From Pollutimonas bauzanensis (GTDB lineage Bacteria > Pseudomonadota > Gammaproteobacteria > Burkholderiales > Burkholderiaceae_B), in NCBI RefSeq assembly GCF_900129885.1, contig NZ_FQXE01000010.1:62001-126000 (forward strand): a stretch of DNA of 64,000 bases. Reading direction: 5' to 3'. Shown here in pieces: positions 58,470 through 64,000 of the stretch. The notes beneath the pieces were generated by a model that searched no databases, was not told the origin of the DNA, and saw nothing but the letters and a program-made list of their open reading frames with translations. The translations under genes were made by a program, and so were the position numbers. Each line of letters starts with the position of its first letter. Positions within the stretch are counted from its first letter, which is position 1.

Positions 58470-59210
58470 CTATGCTATTTTCAGGGCGTCTTGCGTGATG
58501 CCCGGCGCGGCGCGGCCGGATGGGAACAACTGCTGCGGCGAGCAATTTGCCACTATCCTGCCATTTTCGATTTGATACACATGGTCGGCCAGCGCCACCA
58601 CGTCGGCGGGATCGTGGGTAATGAGGATGGTGGGAATGTTCAGCCTGGCCTGCAGCGCAGCCAGTTCGCCGCGCATTTTCTGGCGCAGGGTGGAATCCAG
58701 CGCCGCCAGCGGTTCATCCAGCAGCACCATCCGTGGCTCGACGGCCAGGGCGCGCGCCAGGGCCACGCGCTGTTTCTGCCCGCCCGATATTTCGGCGGGG
58801 TAGCTGCCGAGGATGGCTTCCAGCTCGAAGGCCTCGATCCAGCGGCGCGCCGCCTCGGGCAAGGCATTGCGCCGCGGATTGAGCCAGCCCTTCTTCAGGC
58901 CGAAACCGATATTCTGCGCGACGTTCAAATGCGGAAACAAGCCGTAGTTCTGCTGCAGGTAAGCCAGGTGGCGCGCCTGCGGGGCCAGGAAGACCCCCTG
59001 CTCCGAGCTGTACAGGGTGACCCCGTTCACCTGGATATAGCCGCTGTCGGGGCGCAGCAAGCCAGCAATGGCTTGCACCGTAAGAGTCTTGCCCGAGCCC
59101 GATGGGCCGAACAAGGCGATGCGCGGGGCCGCCGATTCTATCGCGATATCCAGTGTAAATTCGCGCGCGCCAGCCTGCAGGCGCCGCTTGATGTGCATGC
59201 TGATCATCAC
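58470..59210 (-). CDS. modC: Molybdate ABC transporter ATPase ModC, short form without TOBE domain
   Basis: The protein has 246 residues. Walker A is FGPSGSGKTLTVQAIAG, the signature is EISGGQKQRVALARALA, Walker B is MVLLDEPLAALDSTLRQ, and the switch is ILITHDPADVVALAD. E. coli ModC is about 352 residues with a C-terminal molybdate-binding TOBE domain; here the protein ends soon after the ATPase core (ITQDALKIA). The start overlaps the modB stop by 4 bp. Confidence 0.92.
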   Translation of the reverse strand: MMISMHIKRRLQAGAREFTLDIAIESAAPRIALFGPSGSGKTLTVQAIAGLLRPDSGYIQVNGVTLYSSEQGVFLAPQARHLAYLQQNYGLFPHLNVAQNIGFGLKKGWLNPRRNALPEAARRWIEAFELEAILGSYPAEISGGQKQRVALARALAVEPRMVLLDEPLAALDSTLRQKMRGELAALQARLNIPTILITHDPADVVALADHVYQIENGRIVANCSPQQLFPSGRAAPGITQDALKIA

Positions 59211-59893
59211 GACCTGTCCCTCGACCCTTTTATGCGCAGATTGTCAGGCAGCAGTTGGCTGGCTATCCAGAGCACCGCGATGCAAGTGAAAGACGTCACC
59301 AGCACAAGGATGTTCGCAAGATCATCGTTGCCGGCCTGGACAGCCTCGTAGATGGAAATCGACAAGGTCTGGGTGCGCCCGGGTATGCTGCCGGCTATCA
59401 TCAAAGTGGCGCCGAATTCGCCCAATGCCCGCGCAAATGCCAGCAACACCCCCGCCAGGATGCCGCGCAGCGCCAGCGGCAGGGTGACCCTGAAGAACAC
59501 GCCGGGAGCGCCTATGCCCAATACCCTGGCCGCATCCTCCAGGGTATGGTCGACACCCTCGAAGGCGGCGCGCGCGGCCTTGAGCACCATGGGGAAGGCC
59601 ACCACCGTGGCGGCAATGACCGCGCCCTGCCAGGTGAACACCAGCTGGATTCCGAATTGTTCCAGGAAGGGCCCGAGCCAGCCGCGGCGGCCCAGCAGCA
59701 CCAGCAGGTAATAGCCGATGACGGTGGGGGGCAGCACCATGGGCAGGGTGAGCAGCGAATCGACGACGTCGCACCAGCGCGAACGCCAGCGCGACAGGCC
59801 ATAGGCCATGGCGATGCCCAGGATCGCCGCGAAAAAGGCAGCCCAGCCCGCAACCTTCAAGGAAAGCAATAAAGGAACGGTGAGGCTGCTCAT
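59207..59893 (-). CDS. modB: Molybdate ABC transporter permease ModB
   Basis: This inner-membrane permease has 228 residues and about five helices. LLTLPMVLPPTVIGYYLLVL is diagnostic of ModB, and the EAA loop is TLEDAARVLGIGAPGVFFRV, followed by FARALGEFGATLMIAGSIPG. It lies 12 bp after modA and overlaps modC. Confidence 0.96.
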   Translation of the reverse strand: MSSLTVPLLLSLKVAGWAAFFAAILGIAMAYGLSRWRSRWCDVVDSLLTLPMVLPPTVIGYYLLVLLGRRGWLGPFLEQFGIQLVFTWQGAVIAATVVAFPMVLKAARAAFEGVDHTLEDAARVLGIGAPGVFFRVTLPLALRGILAGVLLAFARALGEFGATLMIAGSIPGRTQTLSISIYEAVQAGNDDLANILVLVTSFTCIAVLWIASQLLPDNLRIKGSRDRS

Positions 59894-59905
59894 GCGCAGG
59901 GCCTC

Positions 59906-60661
59906 TTACGGTTTGGAAAAACCGTATTTGGCCAGGACGGCCTGCCCTTGAGGCGAGAGGATGTAAGCCAGGAAGTCAGCGGCCTGGGGATTGCGCTTCT
60001 CGCGCTGCACCAGGGCGATGGGATACAGCACCGGTATGGGCGAAGGCAGTGTTTCAATGACCGTTACCTTGCCCTTCATGATGGCCGCGTCGGTGGCGAA
60101 GACAAAGCCCGCGTCCACTTCGCCGCGCGCCACATAGTCCAGCACCTGGCGCACATTCTGGCCCAGGACTTCCCTTTTCTTCACGTCATCCCAGTTGCCG
60201 GTTTTCTCGAGGCCGGCCTGGGTGTAGCGCCCCACCGGGACGGTGGCCGGATTGCCGAACGCCACGCGCTTGACGCTCGCGCCCTTGAGGTCGGCCAGCG
60301 ATTTGATCTTGAGCGGGTTGTCGGCGGGCACGATGAGGACGACTTCATTGCGGACGAAATCCTTGCGCGACGCCGCGTCGATGACCTTGGCTTCGACGGC
60401 CTTGTCCATCGCCTTCTGGTCCGCCGAGGCGAAGATATCCGTCGGCGCGCCGTGGATGATTTGCTGGACCAGGACGTCCGACGCGGCGAAACTGTTCAAA
60501 ACCTTGGTGCCCGGATGCTGCTGCTGGAACTGCGTGCCCAGTTCAGTGAAAGCATTGGTCAGGCTGGCCGCCGCCGACACGACGATATCGTCGGCCAGGG
60601 CCGTGGCATTCCATCCCAGCGTAGCAAAAACCGCTGTTGCGATAAATCGTTTCAATTTCAT
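59906..60661 (-). CDS. modA: Periplasmic molybdate-binding protein ModA
   Basis: The protein has 251 residues from the ATG at 60659-60661, with a Sec signal ending ATALA before DDIVVSAAASLTNAFTELG, the standard oxyanion-binding start. Other ligand stretches are LNSFAASDVLVQQI, APTDIFASADQ, and VDAGFVFATDAA. It captures molybdate or tungstate for ModBC. An in-frame ATG 21 codons upstream lies almost in the ModE operator and is rejected. It heads modABC. Confidence 0.96.
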   Translation of the reverse strand: MKLKRFIATAVFATLGWNATALADDIVVSAAASLTNAFTELGTQFQQQHPGTKVLNSFAASDVLVQQIIHGAPTDIFASADQKAMDKAVEAKVIDAASRKDFVRNEVVLIVPADNPLKIKSLADLKGASVKRVAFGNPATVPVGRYTQAGLEKTGNWDDVKKREVLGQNVRQVLDYVARGEVDAGFVFATDAAIMKGKVTVIETLPSPIPVLYPIALVQREKRNPQAADFLAYILSPQGQAVLAKYGFSKP

Positions 60662-60709
60662 TGTTTTCCCCGATAGACAGCTGTTGTGAAGATTACATAC
60701 TGGACGATT

Positions 60710-60736
60710 TCGTAATATATCCACCTATATAGCGAT
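60710..60736 (-). promoter_or_regulatory. ModE operator upstream of modA
   Basis: On the minus strand ATCGCTATATA-GGTGGA-TATATTACGA closely matches the ModE consensus ATCGCTATATA-N6-TATATAACGAT. It lies about 50 bp before modA, in the promoter. A molybdate-bound ModE, encoded elsewhere, would repress modABC when molybdate is plentiful. Confidence 0.88.
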
Positions 60737-60868
60737 AGTCAAACGCAATGGTCAAGCTTGTTTGAAATAGATCAGGCCGGCCGCCGATGGGATAAGATGC
60801 GGATGACCAGGCGAGGCCGGATCCGGCCCCGCCTTTCCCATCCATACGCCGTATCCGCGGCATTTTCC

Positions 60869-61780
60869 ATGGCAACGAACTTGGTTTTTTCGCCCCCCGC
60901 TTCCATCGATACCTTTATCGATGCCGTCTGGCTGGAAGACGGCCTGGCGCAGAACACGCTGTCGGCCTACAGGCGCGACCTCGGCGCTTTCGCGCTGTGG
61001 CTGCACGGAAAAAAGGGCAAGGCGCTGGAGCAGGCGGACGCGGCCGACATCCAGGACTGGTTTGCCGCACGCCATGCGACCAGCAAGGCCACTACCGCCA
61101 ATCGCCGCCTGGCTGCCCTGCGGCGCTATTACCTGTGGGCCCTGCGCCACGGCCTGGTGTCCAGGGACCCCTGCCTGACCCTGCGCGCGGCCAAGCAGGC
61201 GGCGCGCTTTCCCAAGACCCTGTCGGAAGACCAGGTGGACGCCCTGCTGCAGGCCCCCGATGAGCGCGGCACCCTGGGCCTGCGCGACCGCGCCATGCTG
61301 GAAACGCTTTACGCCACCGGCCTGCGGGTCAGCGAACTGATCAACCTCAATGTGCTGGACGTGAGCCTTACCGAAGGCGTGGTGCGCGTGAACATGGGCA
61401 AGGGCGGAAAAGACCGCCTGGTGCCGCTGGGCGACGAAGCGCAGCACTGGATAGACTTGTACATGAAACAGGCGCGGCCCGAATTGCTGGGGCCGCGCCG
61501 CTGCGATGCCCTGTTCGTGACGGCGCGGGCCGCCGCCATGACGCGCCAGTCGTTCTGGCTGATCGTGAAAAAGCACGCGCTCCAGGCCGAAATCCATACG
61601 CCCTTGTCGCCCCATGTGCTGCGGCACGCCTTCGCCACGCATTTGCTGAACCACGGCGCCGACCTGCGCGTCGTGCAGATGCTGCTGGGGCATGCCGATA
61701 TTTCCACCACGCAGATATATACTCATGTGGCGCGCGAAAGGCTCAAGGCCCTGCATGCCAGGCACCATCCGCGCGCCTGA
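60869..61780 (+). CDS. xerD: Tyrosine recombinase XerD
   Basis: This enzyme resolves chromosome dimers at dif with XerC. It has 303 residues from the ATG at 60869. The N-terminal SAM-like core-binding domain (FIDAVWLEDGLAQNTLSAYR) precedes the catalytic domain with Arg153 in ATGLRVSELINL, Lys near 178-181 in NMGKGGKDR, His249 and Arg252 in SPHVLRHAFATHLL, His275 in LLGHADIS and nucleophile Tyr284 in TTQIYTHV. Upstream in-frame sequence is not conserved. It is a housekeeping recombinase, with no sign of an integrative element beside it. Confidence 0.93.
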   Translation: MATNLVFSPPASIDTFIDAVWLEDGLAQNTLSAYRRDLGAFALWLHGKKGKALEQADAADIQDWFAARHATSKATTANRRLAALRRYYLWALRHGLVSRDPCLTLRAAKQAARFPKTLSEDQVDALLQAPDERGTLGLRDRAMLETLYATGLRVSELINLNVLDVSLTEGVVRVNMGKGGKDRLVPLGDEAQHWIDLYMKQARPELLGPRRCDALFVTARAAAMTRQSFWLIVKKHALQAEIHTPLSPHVLRHAFATHLLNHGADLRVVQMLLGHADISTTQIYTHVARERLKALHARHHPRA

Positions 61781-61794
61781 ACAGGCGGGCGCGG

Positions 61795-61820
61795 GCACAT
61801 AAGCACATAAGCACATAAGC
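61795..61820 (+). repeat. 8-bp tandem repeat just upstream of ybaK
   Basis: GCACATAA occurs three times in tandem plus a partial copy, ending 9 bp before the ybaK start codon. No Shine-Dalgarno is seen in that leader. Confidence 0.8.
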
Positions 61821-61829
61821 ATCGACATC

Positions 61830-62324
61830 ATGGCAAAAGACAAGCACGTCTCGGAAACTCCCGCCACCCAGTTTCTGAAAAAAAACCAGGTCGCCTACAG
61901 CGAGCATCCCTATGAATATGTAGACCACGGCGGCGCCCTGGAAGCGGCAAGGCAGCTGGGCCTGGAGCCGCGGCAGGTCGCCAAGACCCTGATCATGGAA
62001 GACGAGAGCGCACGGCCGCTGATCGTCGTCATGCACGGCGATTGCGAAGTTTCGACCAAAAACCTGGCGCGCCAGATAGGCGCAAAAAAAGTCGGCCCAT
62101 GCAGTCCCGAGACGGCGCAGAAGCATTCGGGCTACCTGGTGGGCGGCACATCGCCTTTCGCGACCCGCAAGAAAATGCCGGTCTGGATCGAGGCGGGGCT
62201 TCTGGAGTTGCCGGTGATCTACCTGAATGGCGGCCGGCGCGGCTATTTGATAGGCGTGCCAGCGTCGGCGCTGAGCGGCTTGCTGGGCGCCAAACCCGTG
62301 AATGTGGCCTTGGCCAAGGGCTAG
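61830..62324 (+). CDS. ybaK: Cys-tRNA(Pro)/Cys-tRNA(Cys) deacylase YbaK/EbsC
   Basis: This editing hydrolase removes mischarged cysteine from tRNA-Pro in trans. It has 164 residues, the usual length. Family blocks are LKKNQVAYSEHPYEYVDHGG, AKTLIMEDESARPLIVVMHG, KKVGPCSPETAQKHSGYLVG and GTSPFATRKKMPVWIEAGL. Conserved Lys (AKTLI) and Gly-rich loop (YLVGGTSPF) are present. It lies 49 bp after xerD on the same strand, with a short tandem repeat in its leader. Confidence 0.96.
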   Translation: MAKDKHVSETPATQFLKKNQVAYSEHPYEYVDHGGALEAARQLGLEPRQVAKTLIMEDESARPLIVVMHGDCEVSTKNLARQIGAKKVGPCSPETAQKHSGYLVGGTSPFATRKKMPVWIEAGLLELPVIYLNGGRRGYLIGVPASALSGLLGAKPVNVALAKG

Positions 62325-62345
62325 GCGCCAGCCCCGATAATTGAG

Positions 62346-62420
62346 TGGCGTCCCCGGCAGGAATCGAACCTGCAATCTTCCCTTAGGAGGGGAAAGTTAT
62401 ATCCATTTAACTACGGGGAC
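62346..62420 (-). tRNA. tRNA-Arg (anticodon CCU)
   Basis: On the minus strand the acceptor arms GTCCCCG and CGGGGAC pair, with discriminator G and an encoded CCA at 62348-62346. The anticodon stem-loop is TTCCC-CTCCTAA-GGGAA with anticodon CCT, reading AGG codons. The T loop has the usual GGTTCGATTCC. The D arm is of normal size. The 75-nt span includes CCA. Confidence 0.95.
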
Positions 62421-62457
62421 TCGGCCGAAGGGGGCAATTATAAGACACTCTGCCCGG

Positions 62458-62486
62458 AAAAAAGCCGGCACGCTTCATGCCGGCTT
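62458..62486 (-). terminator. Rho-independent terminator of the Bug-family gene
   Basis: On the minus strand AAGCCGGCA pairs with TGCCGGCTT (8-nt loop) and runs into TTTTTT, 32-60 bp after the stop at 62518. Confidence 0.88.
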
Positions 62487-62517
62487 CCTCCGAGGCAATA
62501 AAACGGCAGTAAGCCCG

Positions 62518-63507
62518 CTACTCCAGCTTGATGTTGCCTTTGGCGACCACGTCCTTGGCCCAATCGAATTGCACCTTGATTTCCTTGGCGAATTCTTCAG
62601 GCGTGTTGCCCGAAGGAGCGGCGCCCTGTTTTTCGAGGGTCTCGATGACTTTGGGATCTTTCAGAGCCACCACCGCCGCGTCGCGCAATTTTTTGACGAT
62701 TTCAGGAGGCGTGCCCTTGGGAGCCAGCAAGCCATACCATGCCGGCTGGTTGAGCTGGGGGTAGCCGGCTTCGGCCAGTGTCGGAACATCCTTCAGGGAC
62801 GCCAGGCGTTCCGGCCAGGCAACCGCCATGGCGCGCAGGTTGCCGGCCTGGATTTGCGGCATGGAAGACGGCAGATTGTCGAACATGATTTCGATCTGGC
62901 CGCCTACGGCGTCCGTCACGGCAGGGCCCGAGCCCTTGTAGGGGACGTGCACGGCATCCGTGTCGGTCGCCAGCTTGAAGGCCTCGCCAAACAGGTGCAG
63001 CACGGAGCAAGTACCCGAGCTTCCGTAGGAGTACTTGCCTGGATTGGCCTTGAGAGCCGCTACGAATTCTTTGAAATCCTTGGCGGGGAACTTGGGATTG
63101 ACTTCGATCACGTTAGGCACGTTGGCGAAATTGGTGACCGGAACGAAATCGGTCAGCGGATCGTAGGGCAGGTCCTTGGGACGGCATGCCGGCAGCACCG
63201 CCAGAGTGGACACCGTCGCTATGGACAGTGTGTAGCCGTCCGGCTTGGCGCGCGCGGCTTCGGCGGCGCCGATGGCACCGCCGGCTCCGCCCTTGTTCTC
63301 GACCACCAGCGTCTGGCCGAGTTCCTGGCCCATGCGCTGCGTGACGATGCGCGCGACGATGTCGGTCGAGCCGCCAGGCGCAAAAGGAACGATGACCCGT
63401 ATGGGCTGGCTGGGATAGTCGGCGGCAGCGGCCGGGCCGGCGCCGAACGCCGACGCGACGCCGGCAACCAGGGCGACGACGGCAAATTTATTTCGAAATG
63501 GGGCCAT
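62518..63507 (-). CDS. Bug/TctC-family periplasmic substrate-binding protein
   Basis: The protein has 329 residues with a Sec signal ending AAAA before DYPSQPIRVIVPFAPGGSTD, the canonical Bug-family mature start. Other hallmarks are VVENKGGAGGAIGAAEAARA, PDGYTL, YSYGSSGTCSVLHLFGEAFK, VPYKGSGPAVTDAVGGQI and APKGTPPEIVKKL. Such proteins bind carboxylates, amides or aromatic acids and are vastly expanded in Bordetella-like bacteria. No TctA/TctB membrane genes lie next to it, so it is an orphan binder; some orphans act as sensors. A start codon with GGAGAG upstream and a terminator define a single-gene unit. Confidence 0.95.
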   Translation of the reverse strand: MAPFRNKFAVVALVAGVASAFGAGPAAAADYPSQPIRVIVPFAPGGSTDIVARIVTQRMGQELGQTLVVENKGGAGGAIGAAEAARAKPDGYTLSIATVSTLAVLPACRPKDLPYDPLTDFVPVTNFANVPNVIEVNPKFPAKDFKEFVAALKANPGKYSYGSSGTCSVLHLFGEAFKLATDTDAVHVPYKGSGPAVTDAVGGQIEIMFDNLPSSMPQIQAGNLRAMAVAWPERLASLKDVPTLAEAGYPQLNQPAWYGLLAPKGTPPEIVKKLRDAAVVALKDPKVIETLEKQGAAPSGNTPEEFAKEIKVQFDWAKDVVAKGNIKLE

Positions 63508-63702
63508 AGGGAGTCTCTCCGTTGAAAAAACATATTTTTGGAAAACGAGGCCTTTATTTTAGCCAAGCCGCTTCATTCTGAAAGGAAGGATAACAGCAAT
63601 TGCTTGCACCTGTCTGCCGGTATCGGCCCCTGCATTCTTCGCCCCGCGTCCGGCAATGCGCCTAAAATGGCGTCCCATTCCGCGATTCCTGCCTGTATTC
63701 TT

Positions 63703-64000
63703 ATGTCCGTCATCCAGCTCGTCCTGCCCGACTTTTTACTGATCGCCCTGGGGTGGGCGCTGTTTCACAAGCTGAAGTTTTCCGGCGAATTTTTCCGTGG
63801 CGCCGAGCAACTGGTCTATTTCGTGCTGTTTCCCGCCTTGCTGTTCCATTCCATTACTCAAACGCCCTTGAGCCTTTCGGGGACCTATGTGCTGTTGCAG
63901 GCCACGGTCGGCGTCATGGCTTTCGGCGTGGCATTGGCCTGGCTGGCCGTGCCGGTCTTGAGGCCCGACCCGGTGGCGCATGCCTCCGTCGCCCAGTGCG
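63703..64000 (+). CDS. AEC (auxin efflux carrier) family transporter, N-terminal part (cut by window edge)
   Basis: About 99 residues are visible from the ATG at 63703. MSVIQLVLPDFLLIALGWAL and FFRGAEQLVYFVLFPALLFH, with an Asn/Pro-free first helix and the LVYFVLFPALLF segment, match the start of AEC-family membrane transporters (PF03547). No stop occurs before the right edge. It is divergent from the Bug-family gene. Substrates of bacterial AEC proteins include malate and other organic acids. Confidence 0.85.
   Translation, partial: MSVIQLVLPDFLLIALGWALFHKLKFSGEFFRGAEQLVYFVLFPALLFHSITQTPLSLSGTYVLLQATVGVMAFGVALAWLAVPVLRPDPVAHASVAQC

Noticed and set aside
60869-62420. Integrative element using tRNA-Arg with the adjacent tyrosine recombinase
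   Set aside because: The recombinase is standard XerD in size and motifs. No duplicated tRNA end or phage-like genes are seen.

Overview
The window is a dense, GC-rich chromosomal segment of a betaproteobacterium, most likely Burkholderiales, family Alcaligenaceae (Bordetella/Achromobacter/Pusillimonas type). The reasons are the Bug/TctC-type solute-binding protein, the rlmE-ftsH-folP-glmM order, an AddA-like helicase paired with a large AddB-like nuclease in place of RecBCD, the 4.5S RNA sequence, and several liv- and Tau-type ABC importers. It is mostly ordinary housekeeping chromosome, with two accessory stretches: a repeat-filled gap at 4.85-6.32 kb and an iron-uptake island at 30.7-39.9 kb.

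Layout. 1-4850: branched-chain amino acid (liv) importer read leftwards (binding protein, LivH, a LivM-LivG fusion, LivF cut by the window edge). 4851-6321: about 1.5 kb without a credible gene, holding a 37-bp tandem array, a long inverted repeat and two copies of a palindromic element, one of them carrying a nested palindromic insert. 6322-7968: a cytoplasmic-looking subtilase and a 76-codon protein resembling a stand-alone I9-type propeptide. 8099-15739: phosphate module pstSCAB, ppk and divergent ppx, with a clear Pho box before pstS. 15755-22649: olsB-like acyltransferase, glmM, folP, ftsH, rlmE, divergent yhbY, greA. 22882-30646: NCS2 permease; an ABC importer (binding protein, double permease, ATPase) with its LysR gene; a histidine phosphatase; a YchJ-like protein.

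30674-39686, all leftwards, is the most interesting part. A PfeR/PfeS-like two-component system lies upstream of a Fur-box-controlled operon that encodes a small secreted TbpB-lobe protein (hemophilin-like), a bilobed surface lipoprotein, a Slam outer-membrane translocator and a FepA-type catecholate receptor. Slam loci normally serve transferrin, lactoferrin or heme receptors. A FepA-type receptor and a Pfe-type regulator in one suggests a surface-lipoprotein-assisted siderophore (or heme) capture system that I cannot match to a described one.

40009-49005: SDR, carB, carA, transaldolase, and a NitT/TauT-type ABC importer. 49129-58411: recR, ybaB, dnaX, the 4.5S RNA gene ffs, and the addA/addB-like pair. 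58470-60736: modABC behind an almost perfect ModE operator. 60869-64000: xerD, ybaK, tRNA-Arg(CCU), a Bug-family binding protein, and the start of an AEC-family transporter cut by the right edge.
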